Assembly: GCA_037389465.1 (NCBI GenBank)
Contig: JAZARR010000153.1
Coordinates: forward strand, 3,829,001 to 3,893,000
Length of the DNA stretch: 64,000 bases
DNA from: Baylisascaris procyonis
Taxonomy: Eukaryota; Nematoda; Chromadorea; Rhabditida; Ascarididae
Direction: 5' to 3'
The translations under genes were made by a program, and so were the position numbers. This document shows, one piece after another, positions 11,801 through 22,711 of this stretch; position 1 is the first letter of the stretch; each line of letters starts with the position of its first letter. Below the pieces are notes generated by a model, which searched no databases, was not told where the DNA came from, and saw nothing but the letters and a program-made list of their open reading frames with translations.

Positions 11801-14800
11801 CTTAAATGTACATCGACTTTTCAACGATATCCCTCCCTCGTTACTTCATTTTCAAAGTTAACAAATAGGACCAAACCCTTTAGCAGCTTTTGTATACTGG
11901 TGATTCATCCCTCATAGCTTAATATTCGGCATTCAAGGCTACTCGCATTTCCGAGACCAACTTTGCAAAGGCGAGAGATCCAAGTGTTCACTGTCCCTCG
12001 CTGGATAAGTTTAAAAAAATAGCTATTGACATTTCGCAAAATATAGCAGGGAAAATACCATTTCCCCTGAAAATTTTGTTCTTTATTCGAGAATTTCAAA
12101 TGCGCTTGCTCTACGACGTACCGTTTAATTGTTGTTCAATTACTTTCGTATTTTCTGCCAACAATACAGCCAGCAGTATGGATGTGGATCTCAGGTGGCC
12201 GCATCCTGCGACTTTAATAAGCTCTCTACGAAATCGTTTTCATTTTTTCTAGTAAAAGAGCCAAGTAACAACATCTGCATATGTTGAAAAAAAGTTGCAA
12301 GTGTTTTTCACAAAACCTTTTTCTTCTTGGACACTATACTACTGACGGCTTGTATCCTATTCTCGGGCGCTCTAATGCCAACAGCTATCTTAAAACATGT
12401 TCTGCTTTCTGTACAATTCATGTCTAGTCAAATTAAGTTTCAGATTCGGTTCAGACAACATGCACCTAGCGCAGCATATAATGATGAATTTCGAAGAGAG
12501 ATACGGTACCGCATGGCATTCCTTTGCGACAGACGGTGATCTTGGCTTTTTTATGCATTATGATACACACATTCATCTTTGTGTTGGCACGACAATCATT
12601 GGCCTATTCAAGTTGCTTGATGTGGACAAATGCTCGCATACATCAATGCGACTCGTCAATCCTGATCCCTACGTAATGAACAAACCGATACCCTCAAATC
12701 TGCGTGTCATCAAATCCGGAATGCGTCATGATCAGCAACAATACGCCATAGGTCTCGCGGTGAGCGCAACTGAAAGGTACAAACCTCGCTCGGAGGAGTA
12801 AGAACTCTGGCTCTTTATGTTGTAATTCAATATATTTACACACTTTATGCATATATGTATACGTGCATATATACATGTATTTTTCATTTGTATTTTATAT
12901 TTACATTTACATTTACATTTATATTTATATTTATATTTATATTTATATTTATATTTATATTTATATTTATATTTATATATGTTTAATTTATATTTAGATT
13001 TATATTTATATCAACATTTACATTTATATTTATATTTATATTTATACTTGTATTTATATTTATATTTATATTTATATTTATATTTATATTTATATTTATA
13101 TTTATATTTATATATGTTTAACTTATATTTAGATTTATATTTATATCAGTATTTACATTTATATTTATTTATATTTATATTTATATTTATATTTATATTT
13201 ATATTTATATTTGTATTTATATTTATATTTATGTCAATATTCATATTCATTCAATATGCGAAGTGCAAAAGGTGACTACACGTGACTAGGCCGCAATGCA
13301 CGAGTCTGTGAATAATTACTGACTGGTTATGGCGAAATGAACGCGGCCAACGGGCGCAGTCACCTGCAGCTCTCGAACAGTGGTACTAGACGATGCCCCA
13401 GGATTGATCTTGAAATGGTCAGGCTTAAGAATTGAAAAAAAAAACACTTGAGATTGCCAGCAAACTAAACATTGGGTCTGGTATTCGACTTGCTTTTTTG
13501 CTCGCTGACTGCCTTTTGGGATCCTTGACGAACACACCGTTACATCTTGATTTCGAAATTTGAAGGAGTCGTATTAACATTCTTCAATCGAAAAGCATCA
13601 GTATAAAATTTTATTTTCCATTTTCAAGGCCGTAAAAATGAAAGTTTCTTTGTATAGAAATGGCCCTTGCAAATTCCTGAGATAGTAGCATCATAAACGA
13701 TGAAGGAATACTTGTCATAAATTCGGAGATGGACTCATAAAAAAAACTCATAAGAAATTGCTCAGCATCACTACTTTTCATGAGGTTTATGCATGTTTGC
13801 AGATTTATTCTGAAATCGTAGGTTTTGTTCACGTTTTGTCTGTCTGTGTGCATGCATATATGTTCGTCTGTGAACCTGGTAGTTTCACATCTGCAACCGC
13901 TGACGCTGAAGTAACGAAATTTCACAACTTCAATGTTCAGTTAAAGAACAGCTCCTGTACCAGTGTTTCACATTGCTCTCTTATGAACGGAAGAAACAAC
14001 AAATTTTAACGATGTCATTTAATATTGATGCACTTCTCCGGTCAGTTTTCAATTTACATCGCTTCAGTCCCAGAACCATCTATTTTGGGTGGCTGGAGCG
14101 ATTAAAATATGTGAACGTTATTGTGAACATTTGTTGATAACTTCAAGAACCGGTTGTATAATGGGGGGAATTCGAAAACGCCTGTAGTTTCAGCTGCGTT
14201 GGCATGATTCAGCACTTCGTTTTATCGATTATTTCAATTTCACATTGCTAATGTTGAGGAAAAATTTCTGCAAATTTCCATAGCTGAATGAGGCTTCATT
14301 TTTTACGCTACCGAACTAGTTGCACTGAGTGGTTTATTTTAAGACACAACGCCACTTTTGCAGTACATTTCCCTTTGCACAACAACTGTTGTAAAGGCAC
14401 TCATTGTAAGTTTCCTCTTCGTGCCACTAGCCTAACAACAATGCAGTTGTATGCTCGCTTTAAACCTTAATTATTTTTAAAATTTTTGTTGAATTTAGGT
14501 TCGCAAACGATCGAATGGGTATGGCACGCTACGTAGTGATTGGTTTCGAGCACGTTTATGGAGCACCGTTCCACTGCGTCGCAAGCACTTCTCATTTACT
14601 TGGTTTCTATATCCACAATGACGCCAACAATTATACTTATTTTCGTGTTGCTGGTATTACTTTCGTTCTATTCAGGCAACAAGATCAAATAGGCGAGATT
14701 ACATCACCCCCTCCTGGAGGTGCTCAACCAATGGACGAACGTACAACACAATCGATTGAGTATCCTGGAGATGCGAGGATTGTCGCCTCGGGTATGCCTA

Positions 14801-17201
14801 AAGATGCGCAGGATTTCGCTATAAGTACAACCCAAGCTGGACTTGAGCAAAAGTTAGTCATTAAAATAAAAATAAAGCTTATCACGTATGGTATATATCT
14901 ACGTTCATTTCAAATTTCACAAGCCTTTTCGAGGTCACTTCGGGTCATCTCCTAACAATCAATTCTTGCGATATGAACGAAATTTGCATGAGCTTTCTTG
15001 CTATTTATCAGCAAACACTGCCGAGAGTGCATTCACATATAGAATAAAAGTTTTCCGCATTCCTGATTATCAATATGCATTTGTTTATTTGATTACTTCT
15101 TCAGGAAATGGTCAAGTGAAAGTTTTTGACGCCTTGCTCTCTTTTTTGATTGAACTATGATAATGATATAATAAATCATGCAGTAAATTACTTTTTCAAT
15201 AAAAAATCAATACATTTCGATGAAGTTCTTTTTAGAAATCAGCTTTCGAAAGCATTTCGCTAAGTGATATTAATTAATAAGTTACACATAGAGGATCGTT
15301 TTTGAAATGTTGCAAATATAGACGTCTATGAGGATTGTTGCATCACACATAATCAACGAACAATTTCACATTATGCAAATTTTCAAACGTATCGTTGCTA
15401 ATTCAAAAATCATTAAACTTTCGCATCATTAAAGTGCAAATTATGCATTATGCAAACGTGTCTTTGCTCATACAACACAATAGACGGGAGGGAATATGAA
15501 TTACATAGATTGCAGGGTTATTTCTTCCTATTGAATGACGAAACCGCTATGCTTCAATATCAGTTGTTACTTGATAAAGACATTTTTTTTTCTAACAGCC
15601 ACATGCACGTATAATCCATGTTCTGTATAATGCGAGAGGTAATCAAAACCCTTTGAATAAACCTTTTAAAACATGGAACTATTGGAACATAATTTATTTA
15701 TTCAGCTAAACCTATGTGCGTATTTAATTTATGAAGGAAATTGATATGACATTCATTGCAAAATGCAATCAGCGTAATCTTATGTTCACTGTCTTCTAAT
15801 CGTTGTAATGTGCAAAACTTTCAGTTTCGAAAATGAGAAGATGCATATGGCCCAGTATATAAGAAATGCGTTCGAAGAGAAATATGGTGCGCCATACCAT
15901 TGCATTGTTAGTGATGGTCATCTGGGATTCTATGGTCATTATGATCCGGAAAGATATGTCTATTTTGCTGTTAAGCATCTTACCATTTTCTTATTTCGAC
16001 ACTTACCAGCATCAGCACCTGCTGTTCGTACCGAAGAATACGTACCACCTGAGGAAGTGACAAGTGATGTTCGAATTGCGGCTTCCGGAATGACACCAGC
16101 AATGACACAGTGCGCCGCACATCTAGCTAAGGAAGCACTTGAAAAGTAAGTTTTTAGAGGAACCTATTGCCTATGCGTGAACTGTTGTATTACTTGTGAG
16201 AAAGGTCTTCATTTCTCTGAGTTGTAATATCCACTGTCAATGACGTAGCAATATGTTGGCCCTTCAGAGGGAAACGATGCACACAACTGCACCATAGTAT
16301 CATTGAGATTAGCCATTTATTAAAGTGGGGGCCAATATGCCATCTGGATTAGCAATTACACATCAAATGGCGATCACCGCTTGAAAGCTAATTTCACTGT
16401 GTAATTAAAGAATGTCAAGCGACTATTAGGTGATTCTCGTTCACATGTGAAGAGAACATCTGTGTTTCTTTCTTAAAACTTGCTAGTCTAGAATATAATC
16501 CAATACACAACGATCTAGCAATATTATTTTTGAATTCATGCAAGCTTATATCATTCTTTTACCACGTAACGTCTGCAAATACCAGATTATGTCTGCAACT
16601 ATTAAGGAGTTGAATCATCTCAGAATGTAGCTGCACTAACAACTTGATTAACGACGTGAGAGACATGGTATGGAACTTGAAGGAACTTGGAGTTGATCAT
16701 AAGGTGAAAGTTTTTTTAAAAAACGGTTCTTCTCCAAGTGACATCTGCTAACCGGAAGATAAAACCATGAAAAAGAAATCTTTCACAAAAAAGTGCTATC
16801 ACGAATTCTTTCCCTTGTTCATTAATAAATAAAGGAATTTTGTTTCCATGATTCTGAAAAACTCTGTATAAGTTTGCTTCGGTATACAAAAAATGTTGGG
16901 AACCCCTGAGGTTGAAAAAATTTTGCTCTTCGCGCGGTTAATAGGGAGAATTTGGTGCCTATTTGCTTCGGGCATTAATGGGCATACCTGAAAAGCACTT
17001 TGTTTTCAATCATTTAGATATCCGGACGAGAAGATGCACATTGCGCAACACATCGTGACCGGTTTCGAAGAATGGTTTGGAGTTCCCTATCATTGCATTC
17101 TCAGCGATGGCCAACTCGGCTTCAATGTTGCATATGACATGAACAACTACAGTTATTTCGCTGTTGGGCCGATTGCTGTTTTCCTGTTCAGAAACAGCTA
17201 G
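8893..17201 (+). CDS. Gene 1: protein with charged tail and four LC8 dynein light chain domains
   Basis: Five exons: 8893-10355, 12444-12776, 14499-14852, 15825-16145 and 17018-17201 (stop TAG). They join to 885 codons (884 aa). All introns are phase 2, with GT donors and TTTCAG/TTTAG-type acceptors. Residues 1 to about 460 are almost entirely E, K, R, D, Q and G, probably a charged coiled coil or single alpha helix. Four LC8 domains follow at roughly 462-547, 571-658, 690-775 and 798-884. Each has an N-half such as VRIAASGMTPAMTQCA and a C-half with a YGAPYHCIVSDGHLGF-like core ending in FLFR. LC8 is a dimeric hub that binds short linear motifs in dynein intermediate chain and many other proteins. 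The His matching human LC8 His55 is kept in all four, but the ligand-groove strand has diverged. Domain 1 is the most diverged (WHSFATDG). The function of a linked tetramer is not known to me. An AATAAA lies at 17561. Confidence 0.85.
10356..12443 (+). other. Intron 1 of gene 1
   Basis: Donor GTCAGT at 10356 and acceptor AGTTTCAG ending at 12443. The first 450 bp are more GC-rich than the surroundings and begin with an SL1-like stretch (10381-10402). An open frame at 11173-11454 (93 codons) has no recognisable family and no splice support, so I treat it as chance. Confidence 0.75.
10381..10402 (+). other. SL1-like sequence (degenerate spliced-leader match)
   Basis: These 22 bases match the nematode SL1 leader at about 18 positions, including TTTAATT and the whole 3' part AAGTTTGAG. 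The next bases are GGATAGG, not the GTAA donor of an SL RNA gene, so it is not a functional SL RNA gene as read. It could be the 5' end of an old retrocopy of a trans-spliced mRNA, a decayed SL RNA gene, or chance. The SL1 reference is from general knowledge of nematodes. Confidence 0.4.
12895..13236. repeat. TTTATA-type minisatellite in gene 1 intron 2
   Basis: A run of TTTATA/TTTACA hexamers fills about 340 bp just downstream of the second exon. It has a higher-order unit: an interruption (ATATGTTTAA, then TTATATTTAGATTTATATT and a TATCA-containing segment) occurs near 12977-13020 and again near 13111-13155. The hexamer produces a long open frame of alternating Leu and Tyr, which is an artefact of the repeat. 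Confidence 0.9.
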
Positions 17202-17560
17202 ACATGCCAATATACTCAATTCAATTTAGATACACCTGAAGCATGACGTTTCTGACAACCGATCCTTCATATTATATGCTTAAGGATTTTGTTGTCATGG
17301 TCTTCTGGTCACGCTTGGAGAGCGGTTAACAATGAGCATCCAGAAAATGAGTTAATTCACTCATTGTGGAATTCAACTTTTTCTTATGAGCAACGAAACT
17401 AGATATTCTTTGCGAGGAAAGAAGGGGAAATTTAAGAGTGGAGTGGATACACATCTCGACGAAATATCAATTTTCAAAGGAAATTCATCACAGCTGTTCT
17501 GCTCTCTCATCAATTACACCACTAGATTCTAGTTGATCAATCCATAAAGTGCTATATGAG

Positions 17561-17566
17561 AATAAA
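17561..17566 (+). terminator. Possible polyadenylation signal of gene 1
   Basis: AATAAA, 360 bp after the gene 1 stop codon, and the first canonical hexamer I see downstream. The distance is long for a nematode 3' UTR, so a variant signal closer to the stop may be used instead. Confidence 0.3.
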
Positions 17567-20213
17567 CCAACGGTTAACACATACAACTGCTAAAATGTCA
17601 TCAAGAACAATCATCCGTGAAGCAATCCAACATTTTGAGATTCATTTTCGTGTCATGTAGATGCACTCAACTTCGAGATGAAATGAATTTGAGTGTTCTT
17701 GGCATGCCAACTTCACGCTTAAGCCTCACTTATGTTCCCAGATGAGGCTGTTTTCGTGACTTCGATAACCGTCACTCTCAGTCTTCCCTCTAAGCGTCCT
17801 TGAATCTTGTTGAACCTTTTTTTTGCATCTCTACGAGGAGATGTTAAATAATAATTGAGTGAAAAACCCTTAAAATATTAAGATTTTCATGAGCGCCTTT
17901 GCTAAAGCGTGCAAAAAGATGCTTGTGAAAATTTGCACGACGAAATAGAAGTACTGAAGCCGGAAACACTGAATTTTGCCTGAAGCTTTAAGGATTTTCA
18001 ATGCACTTCCGAAAACTCATTTCAAATGAGAGAATAGTGCGGCTGAAAAGATCTTTTTTCCAAAGTTCATCATACAGGTAACAGTTTTTGATACAGAAAT
18101 TTATCATTGCCTACTGCAAATATGTAGTGGAATTTGAAGAGGTTTATTTGCGATGTAATGGTTATTGAATGTCTCTGGAATAAATTTTTGATTTTTTTTT
18201 TTTGGAAACGTTTCATGCATGAACTTCGAACCATGGATCAGCGAACGCTTATTGGTGTTTGACCGGAGGAGGTTGAGGAGGTTCACCAAATTCCTTTGAG
18301 ATGCAGCAGCTTGAATCACCGAAATTTTCGAAGGCATTTGCCGAATGTTGAGAAAAATCTTCAGCGTTCAATTTTCAGCAGCAATAACCTTATCGTGTAT
18401 GCGCCATTATTAGCATCAGTGTCAAATATTCAGCAAGCAATACTTACTCATTCATAAAATTTTCGAAATTCTTTCACATGCGCTATACCTCAATTAATTA
18501 AACAAAGAAAATGAATTCACCGGATTTCACTCTACCCGACTTCTAACTGATGCTGTGGTCACACAACTACAGCTGTGCTGTCAAATGCGCCGGTGTGAAC
18601 GGCGCTCCTTTGACCTAAGAGAAAAATCGTTCGAACTTCCACAGCAATTTATTTTCACTTATAGAAGAGAATTTAAAGTGTTAATAAAGGAAATTATTGA
18701 GTTTTACTATCTTCATGGAAAAAATTACCACTGCAATAATTGGGCGTATGGTTTTTTTCGCAGCTTTTTGTTGATGATTCTCTAGAACTTTTCGGGAAGT
18801 ATGGTTAAACTGATTTATCGTATCAATGATCAATGATCACTGCTTAGGATCAGCGTTCACATCAGGATTACAACCAATTTTTAAAGATTTTTAAGTGATT
18901 GCGGTCCGGTTCTCATGCTTCTCTCCAAATACTCCACTCAGCCATGATAACACTTCCTCATTGTGGTTATTAGTCATCAGTTTCTACAGTGCAAGCACAA
19001 TAAGCGCTTTTGCACACTTTGTGTTTGGCGCGGCTTATATGACCATATAGGTGACATCTTTTTTTGTATGAAGGTGGCTTAAGGCTTAAAGAGGAGTGAA
19101 TTTAATTGCAGTCAGTAAATGCACTTTCATCTAGTAACACTAATGAGGAATTTAAATACGTATAAAAAGAAATTGTTCCCTATTTGAAGAAATCTTAGTG
19201 GCATAAAAAGCAAATTAAAAGAACCTCAGAAGATGAAACGAATTGAATGCTTCTCATACCTGATTGTGCAACATTCTTACACCTGCTGCTATCGTTGACA
19301 ATCTGATCGCATTGGGGAGAAGTATGGCATTTTTTAGAATCCTTGATAAACCATATGTTAATAGCACCACAATTCTCTTATTTTAGCGAATTTCTGGTGA
19401 TTCGGGGAGTAAGCGCTACAATCGGGACTTCCGAATGGCCACGATAGCCTTTTTGAGTGATATCAGTTGATTGAAGCGATATCAGTGGTTGTGCATATTA
19501 CTTCTATTATTGCTTCGATTGCTGTCGAAACGCCAATGGTACGAATGGGGAAAAACACATTCAGTAAACGTCAAAACAATTTGCTCGTGCTTGATAGGAA
19601 GTTATCAGATAGGCAATTAGTGATAATCACAGCGCTGTTGAAAACATATGAAAACATCGTCTTCATTGCTGCCTATCTGTTTTTGGTTGCTGCGTTTCAA
19701 CGTATTGCTTAGTAAATTTGTTAATTTAAGACTACTGGCCCATTTAGGCAATATATCGAAAACAATTTAATACTATAATAATTATTTCAAACTAGCATAA
19801 CTGTGTTTTAGATCAATACAATTTGTTCGTGACCACTGAAACCTCTGTAATTGATGTTATCTAATCTACTAAAAAATGAATTGTTATATGGTTTTTTTCA
19901 TGAATATATTTCATTTGATTAATCAAGTGTGGTGAATTGTTGCATTGTTTCGTTTCGAATTTTCGAGTCCTATTTGAAATAAAACATTTAATGCAGCTAC
20001 AGCTACCAATCATAGCTCTGAGACTAATTCAGATGCTTTTCTTAATGGAAATAAAATTGTTGTTTGAAATTTTATAGAGATTTAGAGGCGGGACAATTCC
20101 GTATTCGGTTCAATATCGGTTGGTTCGGTATTTTATTCCTCACCGAATATCCCCTCTCCTCTCCCACAAAAAGGCCTTTTATAGAATACATGTGCGAGTG
20201 GCCGGATTAAGCA

Positions 20214-20241
20214 AAAAAAAAAAAAAAAGAAAGAAAGAAAA
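20214..20241 (+). repeat. A-run with AAAG repeats
   Basis: Sixteen or so A residues followed by several AAAG units. It is a simple-sequence tract; no retroposon body was recognised upstream of it. Confidence 0.7.
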
Positions 20242-21688
20242 TACTACTATCCGCACTTTAAATCTTAGCAACAGTGTAAAACTAGTCGCTGCTATGCGAG
20301 AAATGCGGAAGCGTTCTGTAACTGTTCTGTAACTCTTCTTCACTTGTTCATTCAACCTCCCCTTTAACTTAATTATAGACTATTTTTTGCCTGCTGAGGG
20401 GTCGCTTAGATTACCTATATTTAAATCAGTCTGAACTTCATTGATTACAGATTTGCTTTGCTTAGTTTTAGGCATAAAATGGTATTGTATATCCTGAGCT
20501 TTTGCGCATGCTCGCGTCAGTTGAAAATGAGTCAGCGATAGAGTTGCAATTATCAGTAGATTTCGAAACCACTCTTGAAACGAATAAGAAATTTTTTGAG
20601 CTCTAGAAACTGCAAAAAAAGGTGTTGGTACAAAATGTGTTCGTACATTACAATTTCCAATTCGGGGTTTGTGATATGCATGAGTTGAGCAAAAGTGCAA
20701 AGAAATGAATCCAGGTGCATCGCACTACATCTTTTCTGAGGGGGACTAAGATCACTCGCTAGTTTCATATAGGGAACAAAGCTCGCTGATATTCTCTGCA
20801 ATTGAGTTCGTTAGCACCAGAATGCCGATTTGAATGCAGATACTTCGATGCTACTTGATGATGCAACTATGTTATCTATGAAGCGTTTCAGCGCTATGAC
20901 TGTTAGTTCACGCTGAACTTCATCTGTCTCCTGCCTGTCTATTTTACTGAAAGGCGATAAAATTGGAAAATGTTTTTGTATACACGCATTGGTTAATTTC
21001 CGCTGAGAGAATATCGTCATTCAGGAATGCAATATGCGGAAATGGAGAGACTAATGCGAGCCTTCATATTGCCTATGGAAATATCGATTTCAATCAGTAA
21101 ACACAGCACACTGAATTCCCATTGTCTGCCGCTAATTGTGTCTATGCATGATGCGATTTTTGCGCCATTTTTTACATGATTTCTGTCGCTTGCATATTAA
21201 GTTATGGTTGTATCCCTTTGTTGCTCGTCGATGTCTCATTTCCTCTCACTTCGTATTCCATTAACCACTACTATTTTGTGTGCGCATAGATCGTGGGCCT
21301 TGTAAATACTTGTGTGGATATGTGTGCGCAGTTATGCCTAAATCATTTATATAATATTCCCATATTTAACCCACTGTATTAGGATGTAACACCATCGTTT
21401 CGAGTTATGCGCTTTCAAACTGAGTTTTAATAAGATTTAGAGTGGGAACAGCGACGATATAAATTTAACGTTTTGGTTTTCCCTGCAAATGCAATGCTGA
21501 GAAATTGAAAAAATGCAGAACTTATGGAATTTTGTCCCGTTTTCAGTTTCCTGTGTCCAGGGAGGATTTTTTTATTATAGAATCAATGATAACAAGTTTA
21601 CTGTGATGACGTCCATAAGGGATAATATCTTGGAACACATCCTTATTACAGGTAATTTGGCACATTTGAAATCCTTATCGAGTATCGC

Positions 21689-21691
<3 letters not shown>

Positions 21692-21777
<86 letters not shown>
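21692..21777. repeat. (AT)n microsatellite, about 43 units
   Basis: Uninterrupted AT dinucleotides for about 86 bp. Open frames of alternating Tyr and Ile on both strands across it are artefacts. Confidence 0.95.
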
Positions 21778-21782
<5 letters not shown>

Positions 21783-22711
21783 CTTGTTCTTATTGAAGAG
21801 TAGAAAAACCAGCAAGCAGCAAGGTTTTGCAATGAGTTCCTCTTTCTTCGTCCATCAACAACTTTTGATTCCCTCGTGACTCATCCGTTTCACAGCACAC
21901 CGTTGTGATATTCCGGAACTCTCCCATCAAAAAAGCGCAAATGGTCAATTTTAAAGATTGAAGAAAGAAATGAAACCATCTGAAGGAGGAGCCACTTCCA
22001 TTCCTTCCCTCCTACCAGATGTGTAGCACTTATTTCAATATATCGTCGTATCTTCTTCATTGTTTCATGACAGAAATCTTCACTCATTCGGAATATATGT
22101 CTAAAAGTTTTATCAAAATTGCACTACCACTAGAACCACGCTTATAAGAAGTTACAGACGTAGAACAGCCTTGCAACAAACTTGCCTAAACCGTCATTGA
22201 TATGCGTCATGTTACGTGACATGCGAGGAAATGATAAGCTTTGATGCTGCTTCGATGCTAACACTGTTTACAATCGCCGTTAATCGTTATCACTTTTGCT
22301 GTTAAGAAAAACGAAGCTGCATGTAATTCTACATAGCGGTGATGTGTTTAAGTTAGATAAGAGTCAAAGCTGTTTAAACAGCTGAATTATTTACATAATG
22401 ATTAGAAACCACCATTAATACGAATCATGACGATGTGAGATGGTCCACTAACTTCGATCAATGGAAATCATCTATGAATGAAGTTAAATAACTTCACAAG
22501 GGGAAGCGTTCGAGATCACGGATCTCCAAAAAATATTAAGATAGACAGCGCCACGCGTAGTCTATGAGAGAACATAAGGAGTCTCTGATAGAGCAAAATA
22601 GTGATATACTGGCCACCTATAATATTTCATTGTAATCGAACGCCTATTCTATTGTTGTTAAACAAACGTTCCTTCATTATGACATTTTCTCGGGCCCTCA
22701 CAATAATCGAT

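Larger units (their letters stand above)
17202..22711. other. Spacer between gene 1 and gene 2
   Basis: No convincing gene. It contains a possible polyadenylation signal for gene 1 (AATAAA at 17561-17566), an A-rich AAAG run (20214-20241) and a long (AT)n array (21692-21777). An 81-codon frame at 19467-19712 predicts two hydrophobic segments but matches no family I know. No further LC8 half-domain was found here. Confidence 0.5.

Noticed and set aside
12847..13275. A 142-codon frame of alternating Leu and Tyr
   Set aside because: It is translation of the TTTATA minisatellite and lies within an intron.
19467..19712. An 81-codon frame with two hydrophobic segments
   Set aside because: No recognisable family and no splice sites; kept only as a note in the spacer entry.
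21513..21832. Tyr/Ile-repeat frames on both strands
   Set aside because: They are translations of the (AT)n array; the same applies to frames at 29958-30245 and 48195-48518.
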